Both the position numbers and the translations under genes were made by a program. This document shows, piece after piece, positions 16,995-25,234 of a stretch of 64,000 nt of DNA. Source of the DNA: UBA1275 sp038124025 (GTDB lineage Bacteria > Bacteroidota > Rhodothermia > Balneolales > Balneolaceae); the NCBI GenBank assembly GCA_038124025.1, contig JAYPBC010000001.1:124001-188000 (forward strand), read 5' to 3'. Positions within the stretch are counted from its first letter, which is position 1. The number at the start of each line of letters is the position of its first letter. The notes beneath the pieces are model-generated. The model worked only from the letters and a program-made list of their open reading frames with translations, was not told where the DNA came from and did no database searches.

Positions 16995-18524
16995 TTAACT
17001 TCTTCTTGCGGTCCACCATGGTCGTTCGGCCGTGGTATTTTGTGGGGTATGTGTAAAGGTTATTGGGTTTTTGTTCGTAGATTTTTTTTCAAATAGTACA
17101 CCTGCCATTAAGGCAATAACATTCGGCTCCGGTAAATTATGTAAATACGAACAACTCAGGTGGTTCTGTTCAAGATCGGGGGTGAAATAATCCGAGACAA
17201 AATGAGTATCATATTGCCCTTGTAAAAAGTTGGGATGTTGCATGCAATAATCACAAAAAGATATGGTAGTCTGACAACCCTCTATTTCATATTCACTGAG
17301 GGCCGTTTTCATTTTTTGAATAGCTTTTTCACGTGTAGGTGCATACACACTCAGTTTAGAGATCATTGGGTCGTAATGTATCGGAACATCAGCGCCCTCC
17401 TCTACCCCACTATCCACACGAACGCCCGAGCCGGATGGTATGCGATGTTTACTAAGATGCCCAATATCGGGTAAAAAGTTCTGAAATGGATCCTCAGCAT
17501 AAATTCTGCATTCAATTGCATGACCTTGGATTTGAATTTGCTGCTGAGTCAAGGCTAACTTTTCTCCTTTTGCAACTTGTATTTGTAACTCTACCAAATC
17601 CAGACCTGTGATCATTTCAGTAACAGGGTGTTCGACCTGAAGACGGGTATTCATCTCCAAAAAATAGTAGTCCAAATGCTTGTCTACCAAAAATTCCACT
17701 GTACCAACTCCTCGATAATTACAAGCGCGTGCTATATCAATCGCCGATTGTGCCATTTTCTCACGTAACTCATCGGTGAGAACAGAACAAGGGGCTTCTT
17801 CAATTACTTTTTGGTGCCGCCGTTGTATAGAACATTCTCTATCGAAGAGATGAAAAAACTGACCATGTTCATCCGCTAATACTTGTATTTCTACATGTCG
17901 AGGATTTTCAAGATACTTTTCGATATATACCCTCGCATCACCAAAGGCATTTTGAGCCTCGGATCCTGCCATTTTTACCGCCTTCTTAAGTTCTGATTCT
18001 TCGGTGACAATTCTCATGCCCTTACCACCACCCCCGGCAGCGGCCTTGATCAGAATAGGGTATCCAATATCACTGGCAATTTGTTCGATATCATCTTCTG
18101 GAAGTACTGGTTCTACCAAACCTGGCGGGTAAGGTATACCGAGTTCTTGGACTAAAGCCCTTGCTTTCATTTTGTCCCCCATCAAATCAATAGCACTGGC
18201 GGATGGTCCAATGAATATAAGCCCAGCATCCTCACATTTAGACGCGAAGGCCGCATTTTCGCTCAAAAATCCATAACCGGGATGAATAGCCTCAGCCCCA
18301 GTGCTAATGGCAGCATTTATAATAGTATCAGCAAGCAAATAACTTTGTGCAGAGGCCGCAGGACCAATAAATACCGATTCGTCAGCCATGCGAACATGCG
18401 GTGCGTACACATCCGCCTCGCTGTACACCGCAACCGTTTGAATTTCCAACAAAGAACAACTACGGATAATGCGAACAGCTATCTCACCTCGGTTAGCAAT
18501 AAGTACTTTATTTATTTGCCTCAT
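16995..18524 (-). CDS. accC: Biotin carboxylase (acyl-CoA carboxylase alpha type, no biotin domain)
   Basis: The 509-residue protein has the three biotin carboxylase parts: N-terminal KVLIANRGEIAVRII, the HPGYGFLSEN block (81-90), the ATP-grasp loop GGGGKGM (164-170) and the catalytic EMNTRLQVEHPVTE region. It carboxylates biotin on a carrier using ATP and bicarbonate. The end of the protein, with HPNFLQGQYDTHFVSDYF, resembles the alpha subunits of propionyl- or methylcrotonyl-CoA carboxylases more than classical AccC, but it stops after ERPWWTARRS, with no biotin-transfer or carrier domain. No carboxyltransferase gene is nearby. I chose the ATG at 18524, because the frame's earlier ATG at 18545 adds seven non-conserved residues. 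murQ follows after 7 bases. Confidence 0.88.
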   Translation of the reverse strand: MRQINKVLIANRGEIAVRIIRSCSLLEIQTVAVYSEADVYAPHVRMADESVFIGPAASAQSYLLADTIINAAISTGAEAIHPGYGFLSENAAFASKCEDAGLIFIGPSASAIDLMGDKMKARALVQELGIPYPPGLVEPVLPEDDIEQIASDIGYPILIKAAAGGGGKGMRIVTEESELKKAVKMAGSEAQNAFGDARVYIEKYLENPRHVEIQVLADEHGQFFHLFDRECSIQRRHQKVIEEAPCSVLTDELREKMAQSAIDIARACNYRGVGTVEFLVDKHLDYYFLEMNTRLQVEHPVTEMITGLDLVELQIQVAKGEKLALTQQQIQIQGHAIECRIYAEDPFQNFLPDIGHLSKHRIPSGSGVRVDSGVEEGADVPIHYDPMISKLSVYAPTREKAIQKMKTALSEYEIEGCQTTISFCDYCMQHPNFLQGQYDTHFVSDYFTPDLEQNHLSCSYLHNLPEPNVIALMAGVLFEKKSTNKNPITFTHTPQNTTAERPWWTARRS

Positions 18525-18684
18525 ATTTTTGCAGGATGTCCTCATGTGTATGCGGAATGTGAGGATGAGCTCATTTTCTAAAAAACGATATAACTACAGT
18601 TCAATTACTAAGATACTAAACTGCAGACTTTTAACTAAGGCGAAGTTGTAGAATGACAAAAAAAGAGTTTTCGGGGATAAGCTT

Positions 18685-19662
18685 TTACGATGCTCTTTTG
18701 ATTTTATACAAAACCTGAGGAATGATGCTCAATTTTTCGAACTTAGTGAGATACGCTCTAGTAGAAAATACATCGTAGTTGTTTTCTTCTATTTTTTCTA
18801 AAATTTTAGCATAGTTGTATCGAGCAAGATACACGGGGAGTCGTGCATTTCTATCTAATAGCGATATCCCTAATTCTGCACGATTATAAAACTCTCTGGC
18901 CCTCTTTATTTGATACTTCATAAACTCAATGAAGCGCTCATCCAAGCGTCTGCCCAATATATCTTGGTCGGTTAGTCCAAAAGCGATTAGTTCGTCCTGA
19001 GCTAAATAAATTCTATCACGGTCAATATCCTCACCAACATCTCGTAGTATATTGGTTAATTGCATAGCTATACCTAAATCAGCCGCATAGTTAAGTGCTT
19101 GATCATCTTTGTACCCAAATACGGGTGTGGTCATTAAACCAACAACGGAAGCTACTTTAAACGAGTAGTCGTAAATTTCTTTAAAGTTTTGAAATCGTGT
19201 TTTATGTAGATCCTGTTCTACTCCATCAATCAGCATTAAAGGGAGTTCTTCAGGTATCTGATAATGAAGGAAGGTATCGGCAAATGCAGTAAAAATGGGG
19301 TCATTGGTTTGAACCTTTCCCGAGTAGATACCAGAAATTTTAACCCTAAGCTTATCCAGTTTTTCAGAAAGCTGATCATTAGCTACACATCGGTTGTCGA
19401 TCATATCGACATTGTCATCAACCAGATTATCAATGTATCTGCAGTATCCATATATCGCAAATATTCCACGCTGCTTGTCGTTAGGTAAAAAACGGGTTGC
19501 CATGTAGAATGTTTTCGCATAATGACGAGTAATTGCTCGGCAGTGAGAATAAGCGGGCTTGAGCACATCATTTTTCATCTCATCAATCACCGATCGGTGA
19601 AACGAAGTCCGCTCATAAAGTGGCCGAATTAAGTTGGATGGATATTTAATTATTGCACTCAT
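18685..19662 (-). CDS. Phytoene/squalene synthase family protein
   Basis: This is a trans-isoprenyl head-to-head synthase of 325 residues counted from the ATG at 19662. It shows both aspartate-rich motifs, YIDNLVDD early and DVGEDIDRDRIYLAQDEL in the second half, with the conserved AKTFYMATRFLP and the neighbouring tyrosines. Such enzymes condense two prenyl diphosphates to phytoene (C40) or squalene/dehydrosqualene (C30). I favour phytoene synthase (CrtB) from overall look and because carotenoids are common in the group, but no crtI, crtY or hopanoid gene is adjacent. The frame's earlier ATG at 19689 adds a hydrophobic stub that I think is not real. Confidence 0.83.
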   Translation of the reverse strand: MSAIIKYPSNLIRPLYERTSFHRSVIDEMKNDVLKPAYSHCRAITRHYAKTFYMATRFLPNDKQRGIFAIYGYCRYIDNLVDDNVDMIDNRCVANDQLSEKLDKLRVKISGIYSGKVQTNDPIFTAFADTFLHYQIPEELPLMLIDGVEQDLHKTRFQNFKEIYDYSFKVASVVGLMTTPVFGYKDDQALNYAADLGIAMQLTNILRDVGEDIDRDRIYLAQDELIAFGLTDQDILGRRLDERFIEFMKYQIKRAREFYNRAELGISLLDRNARLPVYLARYNYAKILEKIEENNYDVFSTRAYLTKFEKLSIIPQVLYKIKRAS

Positions 19663-20006
19663 AACAAATACAAGTACTATGCGGCGCAAATAGTTCCATT
19701 ATTTGTGAAATTAAATAATTCCAATAATGGCATACTTATCTTCAGTAAATTTTGTTATACTTAGTCGTTGCGACTCTAATGAAGAGCAGATACGGTTTGT
19801 AGCTAAAAAATATAAGGAATACGAATTTCACTCCTTTATTATTTAGTATTAGCACGGAAAATGCACACAAAAATAAATATGTCAATGAGTAGAATATTAT
19901 CACTCTTGGTAAATAGCCATCCCAAAACGAGTGTATGTTTTAGCGGTTTTGATCCTATGTATTAATTATCAGTATTACTAATTACAGTTAAGAAAATTAT
20001 AGACTC
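19663..20006. other. Divergent intergenic region between phytoene synthase and the LacI-type regulator
   Basis: These 344 bases hold no credible open frame. They are very AT-rich and contain the start-proximal regions of both divergent genes. I see one 8-bp inverted repeat (listed separately) and no clean TTTG-N19-TAnnTTTG promoter on either strand. As the regulator's own upstream region, it is the natural place for autoregulation, but I could not single out an operator. Confidence 0.6.
19696..19730. repeat. Inverted repeat CCATTATT / AATAATGG
   Basis: CCATTATT at 19696-19703 and AATAATGG at 19723-19730 are perfect reverse complements separated by 19 bases, located just upstream of the phytoene synthase start and 270 bases upstream of the LacI-type gene. 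It could be a binding site for a dimeric regulator; in AT-rich sequence an 8-bp repeat may also be chance. Confidence 0.35.
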
Positions 20007-21017
20007 ATGAATAAAAAAGTTACCATCTATGACGTTGCCAAAAGGGCCGATGTAGCCATATCTACTGTCTCTAGAGTGTTAAATGGATCATTGAATGTAT
20101 CGGATAAAACAAAAGAGCGGGTACAGGATGCCATTAAAGCCCTTAATTTTCGACCGCAGGTTAATGCACGAAAACTAGCTAGTAAAGAAGCTCAGATGTT
20201 AGCTGTTGCGGTTCCATCATTTACCACACCTTTTTTTAATGAAGTACTTAAAGGGGTTAAAGATGAGTTAAAGAAAACAGATTTAGATATTATCCTGTAC
20301 AACACAGGTTCTAAAGATCCTGAAGAAGCAGTAGCTAATTTTTTTGACCGAGGCTCAGCCGATGCCATTATTCTCATCTCTATCGATGTAAGTGATGCTG
20401 TTCACATGCATTTGCAAAGCAGTGGTATTCCTGCTGTCTTGGTTAATTCACAGCATCAAGATTATAATTATTTCATGGTGAATGACTACCAAGGTGGCTT
20501 TATGGCTGGCGAACACCTTATTAAATCGGGCTATGAACGCATCGGGATGATTAGCACACCCGTAAAAACTAGAACCTCAATTGAGCGTGAGAATGGATTC
20601 AAAGACGCATTTAAAAAGCTCAAACAAAGCCCTAAAAAAGAATATTTCATAACAGGAGACACGAGTAAACATGCTGGCTTCACCGAAGAAGCTGGATTTG
20701 AAGCCATCAACAAATACTCGCAAATGAGCGAATTCCCTGATGCAATATTCTGCTTAAATGACTCTATGGCTCTAGGAGCATTACATTCGATAAGTCGTCT
20801 TGGGCTTCGAGTACCAGACGACGTTGCGATTATGGGATACGATAATATAAAGCTGAGTAAATACCTAGATCTAACAACTATAGACCAGCAGATGCACACT
20901 ATTGGAACGCAGGCCATTTCGCGACTATTAGCCATTATCAAAAGTAAGGACAACCAGCTGTTTCAGACAATGATAAATCCTATTTTAATCCCAAGAGGGT
21001 CAACTAAGAAGTCCTAG
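20007..21017 (+). CDS. LacI/GalR family transcriptional regulator
   Basis: This 336-residue protein opens with the LacI helix-turn-helix (VTIYDVAKRADVAISTVSRV, residues 5-24) and hinge (LNFRPQVNARKLASK), followed by a periplasmic-binding-protein-like effector domain (FFNEVLKGVKDELKK, MGYDNIKLSKYLDLTTIDQQ). It should bind DNA as a dimer and respond to a small ligand, usually a sugar or nucleobase. No sugar transport or catabolic gene is next to it. purC follows in the same direction after 49 bases, so a purine-type effector as for PurR is thinkable, but only by position. Confidence 0.92.
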   Translation: MNKKVTIYDVAKRADVAISTVSRVLNGSLNVSDKTKERVQDAIKALNFRPQVNARKLASKEAQMLAVAVPSFTTPFFNEVLKGVKDELKKTDLDIILYNTGSKDPEEAVANFFDRGSADAIILISIDVSDAVHMHLQSSGIPAVLVNSQHQDYNYFMVNDYQGGFMAGEHLIKSGYERIGMISTPVKTRTSIERENGFKDAFKKLKQSPKKEYFITGDTSKHAGFTEEAGFEAINKYSQMSEFPDAIFCLNDSMALGALHSISRLGLRVPDDVAIMGYDNIKLSKYLDLTTIDQQMHTIGTQAISRLLAIIKSKDNQLFQTMINPILIPRGSTKKS

Positions 21018-21066
21018 TTTTCGTGTTATCCCTATTTACTTCTAGAAACCCATTAGTCAAACAATA

Positions 21067-22020
21067 TTGGATTTTCAGCGCGCACTTACATACTGCATAA
21101 CTTCGAGCACCCATCCTAACACAACAGAACCCTACAGAGGTAAGGTTAGAGAAGTCTATACATTGAACAATCAAACGCTGGGTATATTGGTAACAGATCG
21201 AATATCTGCTTTTGACTTTATTATGCGTCAAGCTATTCCTTTTAAGGGGCAAATTCTCAATCAACTAGCAGAGTTTGGATTTGAAAAGGTGTCTCATATT
21301 GTTCCAAATCATATTCTTGAGGTTCCACACCCTAATGTTACCATAGCTAAAAAATGTGTTCCAATACCAATAGAGGTAGTTATACGAGCTCACCTAACCG
21401 GTCACGCATGGAGAACGTATAAAAACGGGGAACGTAGTCTTTGTGGGGTACACCTGCCAGAGGGTCTTAATGAGCATGACCCGCTTCCAAATCCCATCCT
21501 TACCCCAGCAACAAAGGCATCCGAAGGTCATGATGAAGACATATCAGAGCAAGAAATACTCACTCAGGATATAGTAAGCAGTTCGCTGTGGTCTGAAATT
21601 CGAGAAACTGCCTTTGAATTATTTCGAACAGGCCAACAAGTAGCATGCGAACAAGGGCTCATTCTTGTTGATACAAAATATGAATTTGGCCTCTTTGAAG
21701 GTAAGTTAACTCTCATAGATGAAGTCCATACCACCGATTCTTCTCGCTATTTTTATGCCGATGGCTTTGAACAACGACAAAAAGACCGTCAGCCACAAAA
21801 GCAACTTTCCAAAGAATTTCTTAGAGAATGGCTTATGAAGAATGACTTTCAGGGGCTTGAAGGTCAAAGCCTTCCAGATTTACCGGACTCTTTTCGAATA
21901 GAGGTATACGAACGATATGCACAACTATACGAACAATTAACGGGCTCATCCTTCTCTCCCACTCTAATCGAAGATATTAACAGTGATCTTCAAACTGTTT
22001 TTTCCCCGTATCTTGACTAA
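21067..22020 (+). CDS. purC: Phosphoribosylaminoimidazole-succinocarboxamide synthase
   Basis: PurC joins CAIR and aspartate with ATP to give SAICAR in purine synthesis. The 317 residues include the ATP-binding start YRGKVREVYTL, the TDRISAFDFIM segment, the ARAHLTG-like motif VVIRAHLTGHAWRTY, and the long-form insert TPATKASEGHDEDIS, then VDTKYEFGLFEGKLTLIDEV. All are family hallmarks. The start is a TTG at 21067, since no ATG or GTG gives the N-terminal region that precedes the ATP loop. It lies 49 bases after the LacI-type regulator; guaB and folD, also in nucleotide metabolism, are 37 kb away. Confidence 0.94.
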   Translation: MDFQRALTYCITSSTHPNTTEPYRGKVREVYTLNNQTLGILVTDRISAFDFIMRQAIPFKGQILNQLAEFGFEKVSHIVPNHILEVPHPNVTIAKKCVPIPIEVVIRAHLTGHAWRTYKNGERSLCGVHLPEGLNEHDPLPNPILTPATKASEGHDEDISEQEILTQDIVSSSLWSEIRETAFELFRTGQQVACEQGLILVDTKYEFGLFEGKLTLIDEVHTTDSSRYFYADGFEQRQKDRQPQKQLSKEFLREWLMKNDFQGLEGQSLPDLPDSFRIEVYERYAQLYEQLTGSSFSPTLIEDINSDLQTVFSPYLD

Positions 22021-22144
22021 GTTTATTTTAAGCTTCAGGGATACACAGCTTTTTTAGGAATCTATTTTGGTTTAATTAAGATGCTGAGTGAGTTCATTCT
22101 ATGTAAAACAGGGTTTCGGCTAAACTAAATCTCGTTAGCTACTC

Positions 22145-22858
22145 TCACCTAGGCAGCTCTCCTCTCGATGGCATTATAATAAGATCTTCTACCACTGTTC
22201 TTGTACTTAACCGGGCAAGACCAATGATTACCTCCGCTACATCAACCGGATCGATCAATAACTCATGGTCCACATCAATACCATCCCACGAACTTGAGAC
22301 GGTTTGCCCGAGTAGTACATTAGTACAAGCAACATGCGGAGCAGTCTGCAGAAGATGAGCCCGCAAAGATTTTCCGTACCCATAGAGGGCATGTTTACTA
22401 ACGGTGTACGCGCTTGCATCATTATACCCTACTACCGATGCCTTGGAACATATATTCACAATAAGGGCCTGCTTTAGTTTGCCAAGGGCTGGTAATAAAA
22501 AATCTGTAATCCGTATGGTTCCTAAGGCATTTACGGTGAATTGTTGAATATAATCTTGATCGGTGGCATCCTGCAGATCTTTGAATAAAAAATCTCCAGC
22601 GTTATTGATCAAAATAGACGGCGTAGACTGCATTTGTCCTAAGTCCTTGAGTGGATTATCTGATAAAAAATCCACCTCCACCATTTCTACTTCTGGCGCC
22701 CCAGCTTTAAGACATTCTTCTTTCACCTTGGATAAATGATCGACCGAACGCGCCGTCAAAATAAGAGGATACCCCACTGCAGAAAATGCATGAGCTAGTG
22801 TACGCCCTATTCCACGTGAAGCTCCAGTAATGCAAACCGTGTTGCTTGAATTAATCAT
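22145..22858 (-). CDS. Short-chain dehydrogenase/reductase
   Basis: This is a classical 237-residue SDR with cofactor motif TGASRGIG (11-18), NNAG (85-88) and the catalytic Tyr151/Lys155 in SAYTVSKHALYG. It is an NAD(P)-dependent oxidoreductase of unknown substrate. Its ATG overlaps the queE stop by four bases (ATGA), so it is the third gene of a queD-queE-SDR operon. A sepiapterin-reductase-like function acting on pterins would make sense beside a 6-carboxytetrahydropterin synthase, but I see no specific proof of it. Confidence 0.87.
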   Translation of the reverse strand: MINSSNTVCITGASRGIGRTLAHAFSAVGYPLILTARSVDHLSKVKEECLKAGAPEVEMVEVDFLSDNPLKDLGQMQSTPSILINNAGDFLFKDLQDATDQDYIQQFTVNALGTIRITDFLLPALGKLKQALIVNICSKASVVGYNDASAYTVSKHALYGYGKSLRAHLLQTAPHVACTNVLLGQTVSSSWDGIDVDHELLIDPVDVAEVIIGLARLSTRTVVEDLIIMPSRGELPR

Positions 22859-23499
22859 GGCACATCGAGGAATTTATGGGTTTGTAAGCTTATCGCCCAT
22901 TGTGGATTTTTTTTCACATAATTGACGATTAAAGGAATGGATTCGGCCGTATCCCATTCGGGTTGAAGGTAGAGCCTAGTGGTTGTCGGGCACTTTTGAG
23001 CCTCTGATTCGGCCCATTCAATATCTTTATTGGTTAACACGACTACTTTTAACTCGTCTACATGTTCATACACCTCCATCAAAGGCTTTTTAAAACGCTT
23101 GGGAGACAGAGTTACCCAATCCAGTGAGCCGGAGAGTGACGATGAACCACTGGTTTCAATATGAACATCGACTGCCAATTTTTTGAGCTCTGTAGTGAGG
23201 GGGTGTAAGTCATGTAGCAAAGGTTCTCCCCCCGTTATGACAACCTTCCCAGTGCCTGAATTCTTGACCTGCTCGCAAAGGTATTTCACCGAAATTAAGG
23301 GGTGTTTTTCTCCATCCCAACTGTCTTTTACATCACACCACCAACATTGCACATCACACCCAGCTGTTCGTATAAAATATGCTGGCACACCTGTGTGATA
23401 GCCTTCACCTTGAATGGTATAGAAGTGCTCCATAATTGGGTATTGCACATCTAAGAAATTGCTGGTTACATTCTTAGCTATGACAGGGGCTTTAAACAT
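22855..23499 (-). CDS. queE: 7-carboxy-7-deazaguanine synthase
   Basis: QueE is a radical SAM enzyme that contracts 6-carboxytetrahydropterin to 7-carboxy-7-deazaguanine on the way to queuosine. The 214 residues carry MEHFYTIQGEGYHTGVPAYF, cut here to its core FYTIQGEGYHTGVPA, and the [4Fe-4S] cysteines Cys48, Cys52 and Cys55 in GCDVQCWWCD, then the SAM-binding GGEPLL. Size fits QueE and not larger radical SAM enzymes. It overlaps queD by eight bases upstream and the SDR gene by four downstream. QueC and QueF are not in the window. Confidence 0.93.
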   Translation of the reverse strand: MFKAPVIAKNVTSNFLDVQYPIMEHFYTIQGEGYHTGVPAYFIRTAGCDVQCWWCDVKDSWDGEKHPLISVKYLCEQVKNSGTGKVVITGGEPLLHDLHPLTTELKKLAVDVHIETSGSSSLSGSLDWVTLSPKRFKKPLMEVYEHVDELKVVVLTNKDIEWAESEAQKCPTTTRLYLQPEWDTAESIPLIVNYVKKNPQWAISLQTHKFLDVP

Positions 23500-23881
23500 C
23501 TTTATCGGTATAACTAACCCATGAGGTCTCGGTCTCCCACACCGTGACTTCTAATTCAATGCCGAAAGGAATTCTCTTTTTGGTTTCATGATGAATATAT
23601 TCAGCAATTCGTTCGGCTGTGGTATTCTCTTGCATAAGATCATTCAACACCCCATGGTCAAACCCCCCTTTTTCAGAGTCTTTTGCTGCCCATTTTAACT
23701 CCTTAAAATCACAAACCATATCTGAGGTACCTAAATAAGCAGAGGGATTAAGCTTATGAGATTTCGCTTTCATATGGACTTTGTAGGTATGCCCATGCAT
23801 TCGTCCACACTTTCCGTCATAGCCGTCAATATAGTGTGCCGCGTCAAATTTAAATTCTGTGTGCAGTATCCAAGTAGGCAT
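23492..23881 (-). CDS. queD: 6-carboxy-5,6,7,8-tetrahydropterin synthase
   Basis: QueD converts dihydroneopterin triphosphate to 6-carboxytetrahydropterin, the substrate of the QueE encoded next. The 129-residue protein has the zinc ligands His16, His29 and His31 (DAAHYIDG, GRMHGHTYKV) and the catalytic Cys25, plus the later DHGVLND block. It is cytoplasmic. It is the first gene of the overlapping queD-queE-SDR chain. A short AT-rich stretch of about 70 bases separates it from the redoxin gene upstream; I looked there for a preQ1 riboswitch and did not find a convincing one. Confidence 0.93.
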   Translation of the reverse strand: MPTWILHTEFKFDAAHYIDGYDGKCGRMHGHTYKVHMKAKSHKLNPSAYLGTSDMVCDFKELKWAAKDSEKGGFDHGVLNDLMQENTTAERIAEYIHHETKKRIPFGIELEVTVWETETSWVSYTDKDV

Positions 23882-23952
23882 TGTAATATAATAGCTTAGT
23901 TTTGAGCTAAGTTGAAGTAATAAGACTCGTAAAATACTGCTTTTTTAACTTA

Positions 23953-24591
23953 TTAGTTACTCAGCCTTTTAATAGTACAACCGATGGATTTTGTGGAGGG
24001 TTGAGTTATGTCTTGACCTGCGGATAATTGTTCTATGGCGTCTTTTATGTAAAACTCTTCTACATCTGTAGCGCTGTTTGCATTATCATCAATAGCACCC
24101 ACATACACAAGTGTGTCCTCTGAGTCGAATAGATACACATGTGGTGTGCGTGATGCGCCAAAAGCATCGGCAACACGATGATTTTTGTCTAGTACATAGG
24201 GAAGGGCGTAGCCAGCTTTTTCAGCATGTAAAATCATATCCTCCATTCCATCCCCTTTGTCTCTATAATCTTCATTTGGATTTAAAAGGATCATCCCAAT
24301 ATCGTTTGCTTCGGCAATTTCTTGAACAATGGGATATCTATCTTCCCATTTTATCACCCATGGGCAGGTATTACATGAAAATATTACCAATAGCCCCTTC
24401 TCTCCCTTTATCCCATTTAAACTTAGGTTTCGACCTGAAATATCCTCCATTTCTACATCACCCAGGGGTAAGGTGCTTCCTAGGGGTAGCTGCTGAATAT
24501 CTTGAGCAGTTATGCTAGTGGCCGACGCTAGTACGAACAGCGCAAATACGAAGGTGTTATTTACTACTTGTTTAACGAGATGTGATTTCAT
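23953..24591 (-). CDS. Secreted redoxin/thioredoxin-fold protein
   Basis: An N-terminal signal peptide (FVFALFVLASATSITAQ, cleavage near 30) is followed by a peroxiredoxin/thioredoxin-like domain with the redox pair Cys73 and Cys76 in FSCNTCPWV and a cis-Pro loop SRTPHVYLFD. Length is 212. It is probably periplasmic and either reduces or oxidises disulfides or acts as a peroxidase-like redoxin. It is 44 bases downstream of a TlpA-like lipoprotein gene, so the two envelope redox proteins may be expressed together. Exact partners cannot be read from the sequence. Confidence 0.83.
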   Translation of the reverse strand: MKSHLVKQVVNNTFVFALFVLASATSITAQDIQQLPLGSTLPLGDVEMEDISGRNLSLNGIKGEKGLLVIFSCNTCPWVIKWEDRYPIVQEIAEANDIGMILLNPNEDYRDKGDGMEDMILHAEKAGYALPYVLDKNHRVADAFGASRTPHVYLFDSEDTLVYVGAIDDNANSATDVEEFYIKDAIEQLSAGQDITQPSTKSIGCTIKRLSN

Positions 24592-24635
24592 ACCGTTTAC
24601 ATTTTATGTTAGAGTTCTTGTTGATGTGCTACGAT

Positions 24636-25211
24636 CTATTCTATTACTTTTTGTATTGCATCTTCAAAATCCTTGTAATCCGCCTTTCCTTCCCACTCGG
24701 TATGAGTCACTCCATTTTTATCAATAACTAGAGTATAAGGAATGGCGCCTGACCAATGTTCAGATATCCCTGCTATAAAATCGTTGTCTTTACCCTGTTT
24801 AAAAAAGGTAGTAAAATCAACTCCCTGTTCTTTTAGGAAATCAGTGGCTTCTGCTCTAGCCTCTTCAAAGTCCGCTGAAATAAATACCAATTCAAGTTTC
24901 TCACCATACTGCTGCTTTACATCCATGATATATGGAAACTCTTCCACACAAGGCAAACACCAGGTAGCCCATATATTGACCAACACAGGTTTTTCTCCTT
25001 TGAAACTAGCTATATGGGTTTGAATCTCATCTACTGTTGCGTTTTCTAGGATGGAAACCGATTCACTACGCTCTTTTTCGAGCTCGAGATTTGATTTTTG
25101 ATCACATGACCAGCCGGACAGAGCAAGAAAAAGAGACACATTTACAACCAATAAACGTGAATTAACTAATTGCAAAGAAACCCGAAGTAATGATAAATTT
25201 ATTTTCATCAT
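24636..25211 (-). CDS. TlpA-like thioredoxin lipoprotein
   Basis: The 191-residue product has a signal ending in LALSGWSC (Cys36), a charged linker, then a TlpA/ResA domain with WATWCLPC (active cysteines 85 and 88) and the cis-Pro SGAIPYTLVIDKNG. Such proteins are membrane-attached periplasmic disulfide reductases, often for cytochrome c maturation or envelope protein repair. A ccmB gene is present in the window but 38 kb away. TACATTTA at 25231-25224, just upstream of the start, resembles the -7 promoter element with one mismatch. A second thioredoxin-fold gene follows in the same direction. Confidence 0.86.
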   Translation of the reverse strand: MMKINLSLLRVSLQLVNSRLLVVNVSLFLALSGWSCDQKSNLELEKERSESVSILENATVDEIQTHIASFKGEKPVLVNIWATWCLPCVEEFPYIMDVKQQYGEKLELVFISADFEEARAEATDFLKEQGVDFTTFFKQGKDNDFIAGISEHWSGAIPYTLVIDKNGVTHTEWEGKADYKDFEDAIQKVIE

Positions 25212-25234
25212 AAGATCGTATTATAAATGTACGG

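Noticed and set aside
18640..18690. AAAGAG...CTCTTT with T-run after the phytoene synthase stop as a terminator
   Set aside because: A 30-base loop makes the six-base stem unlikely to form.
22036..22057. Weak hairpin AAGCT...AGCTT with T-run after purC
   Set aside because: Five-base stem with a 12-base loop; too weak to call a terminator.
23882..23952. Possible preQ1 riboswitch upstream of queD (CTTAG...CTAAG stem and A-rich part)
   Set aside because: Stem is only five base pairs, the conserved loop and tail of preQ1-I are missing, and the stretch is too short for preQ1-II.
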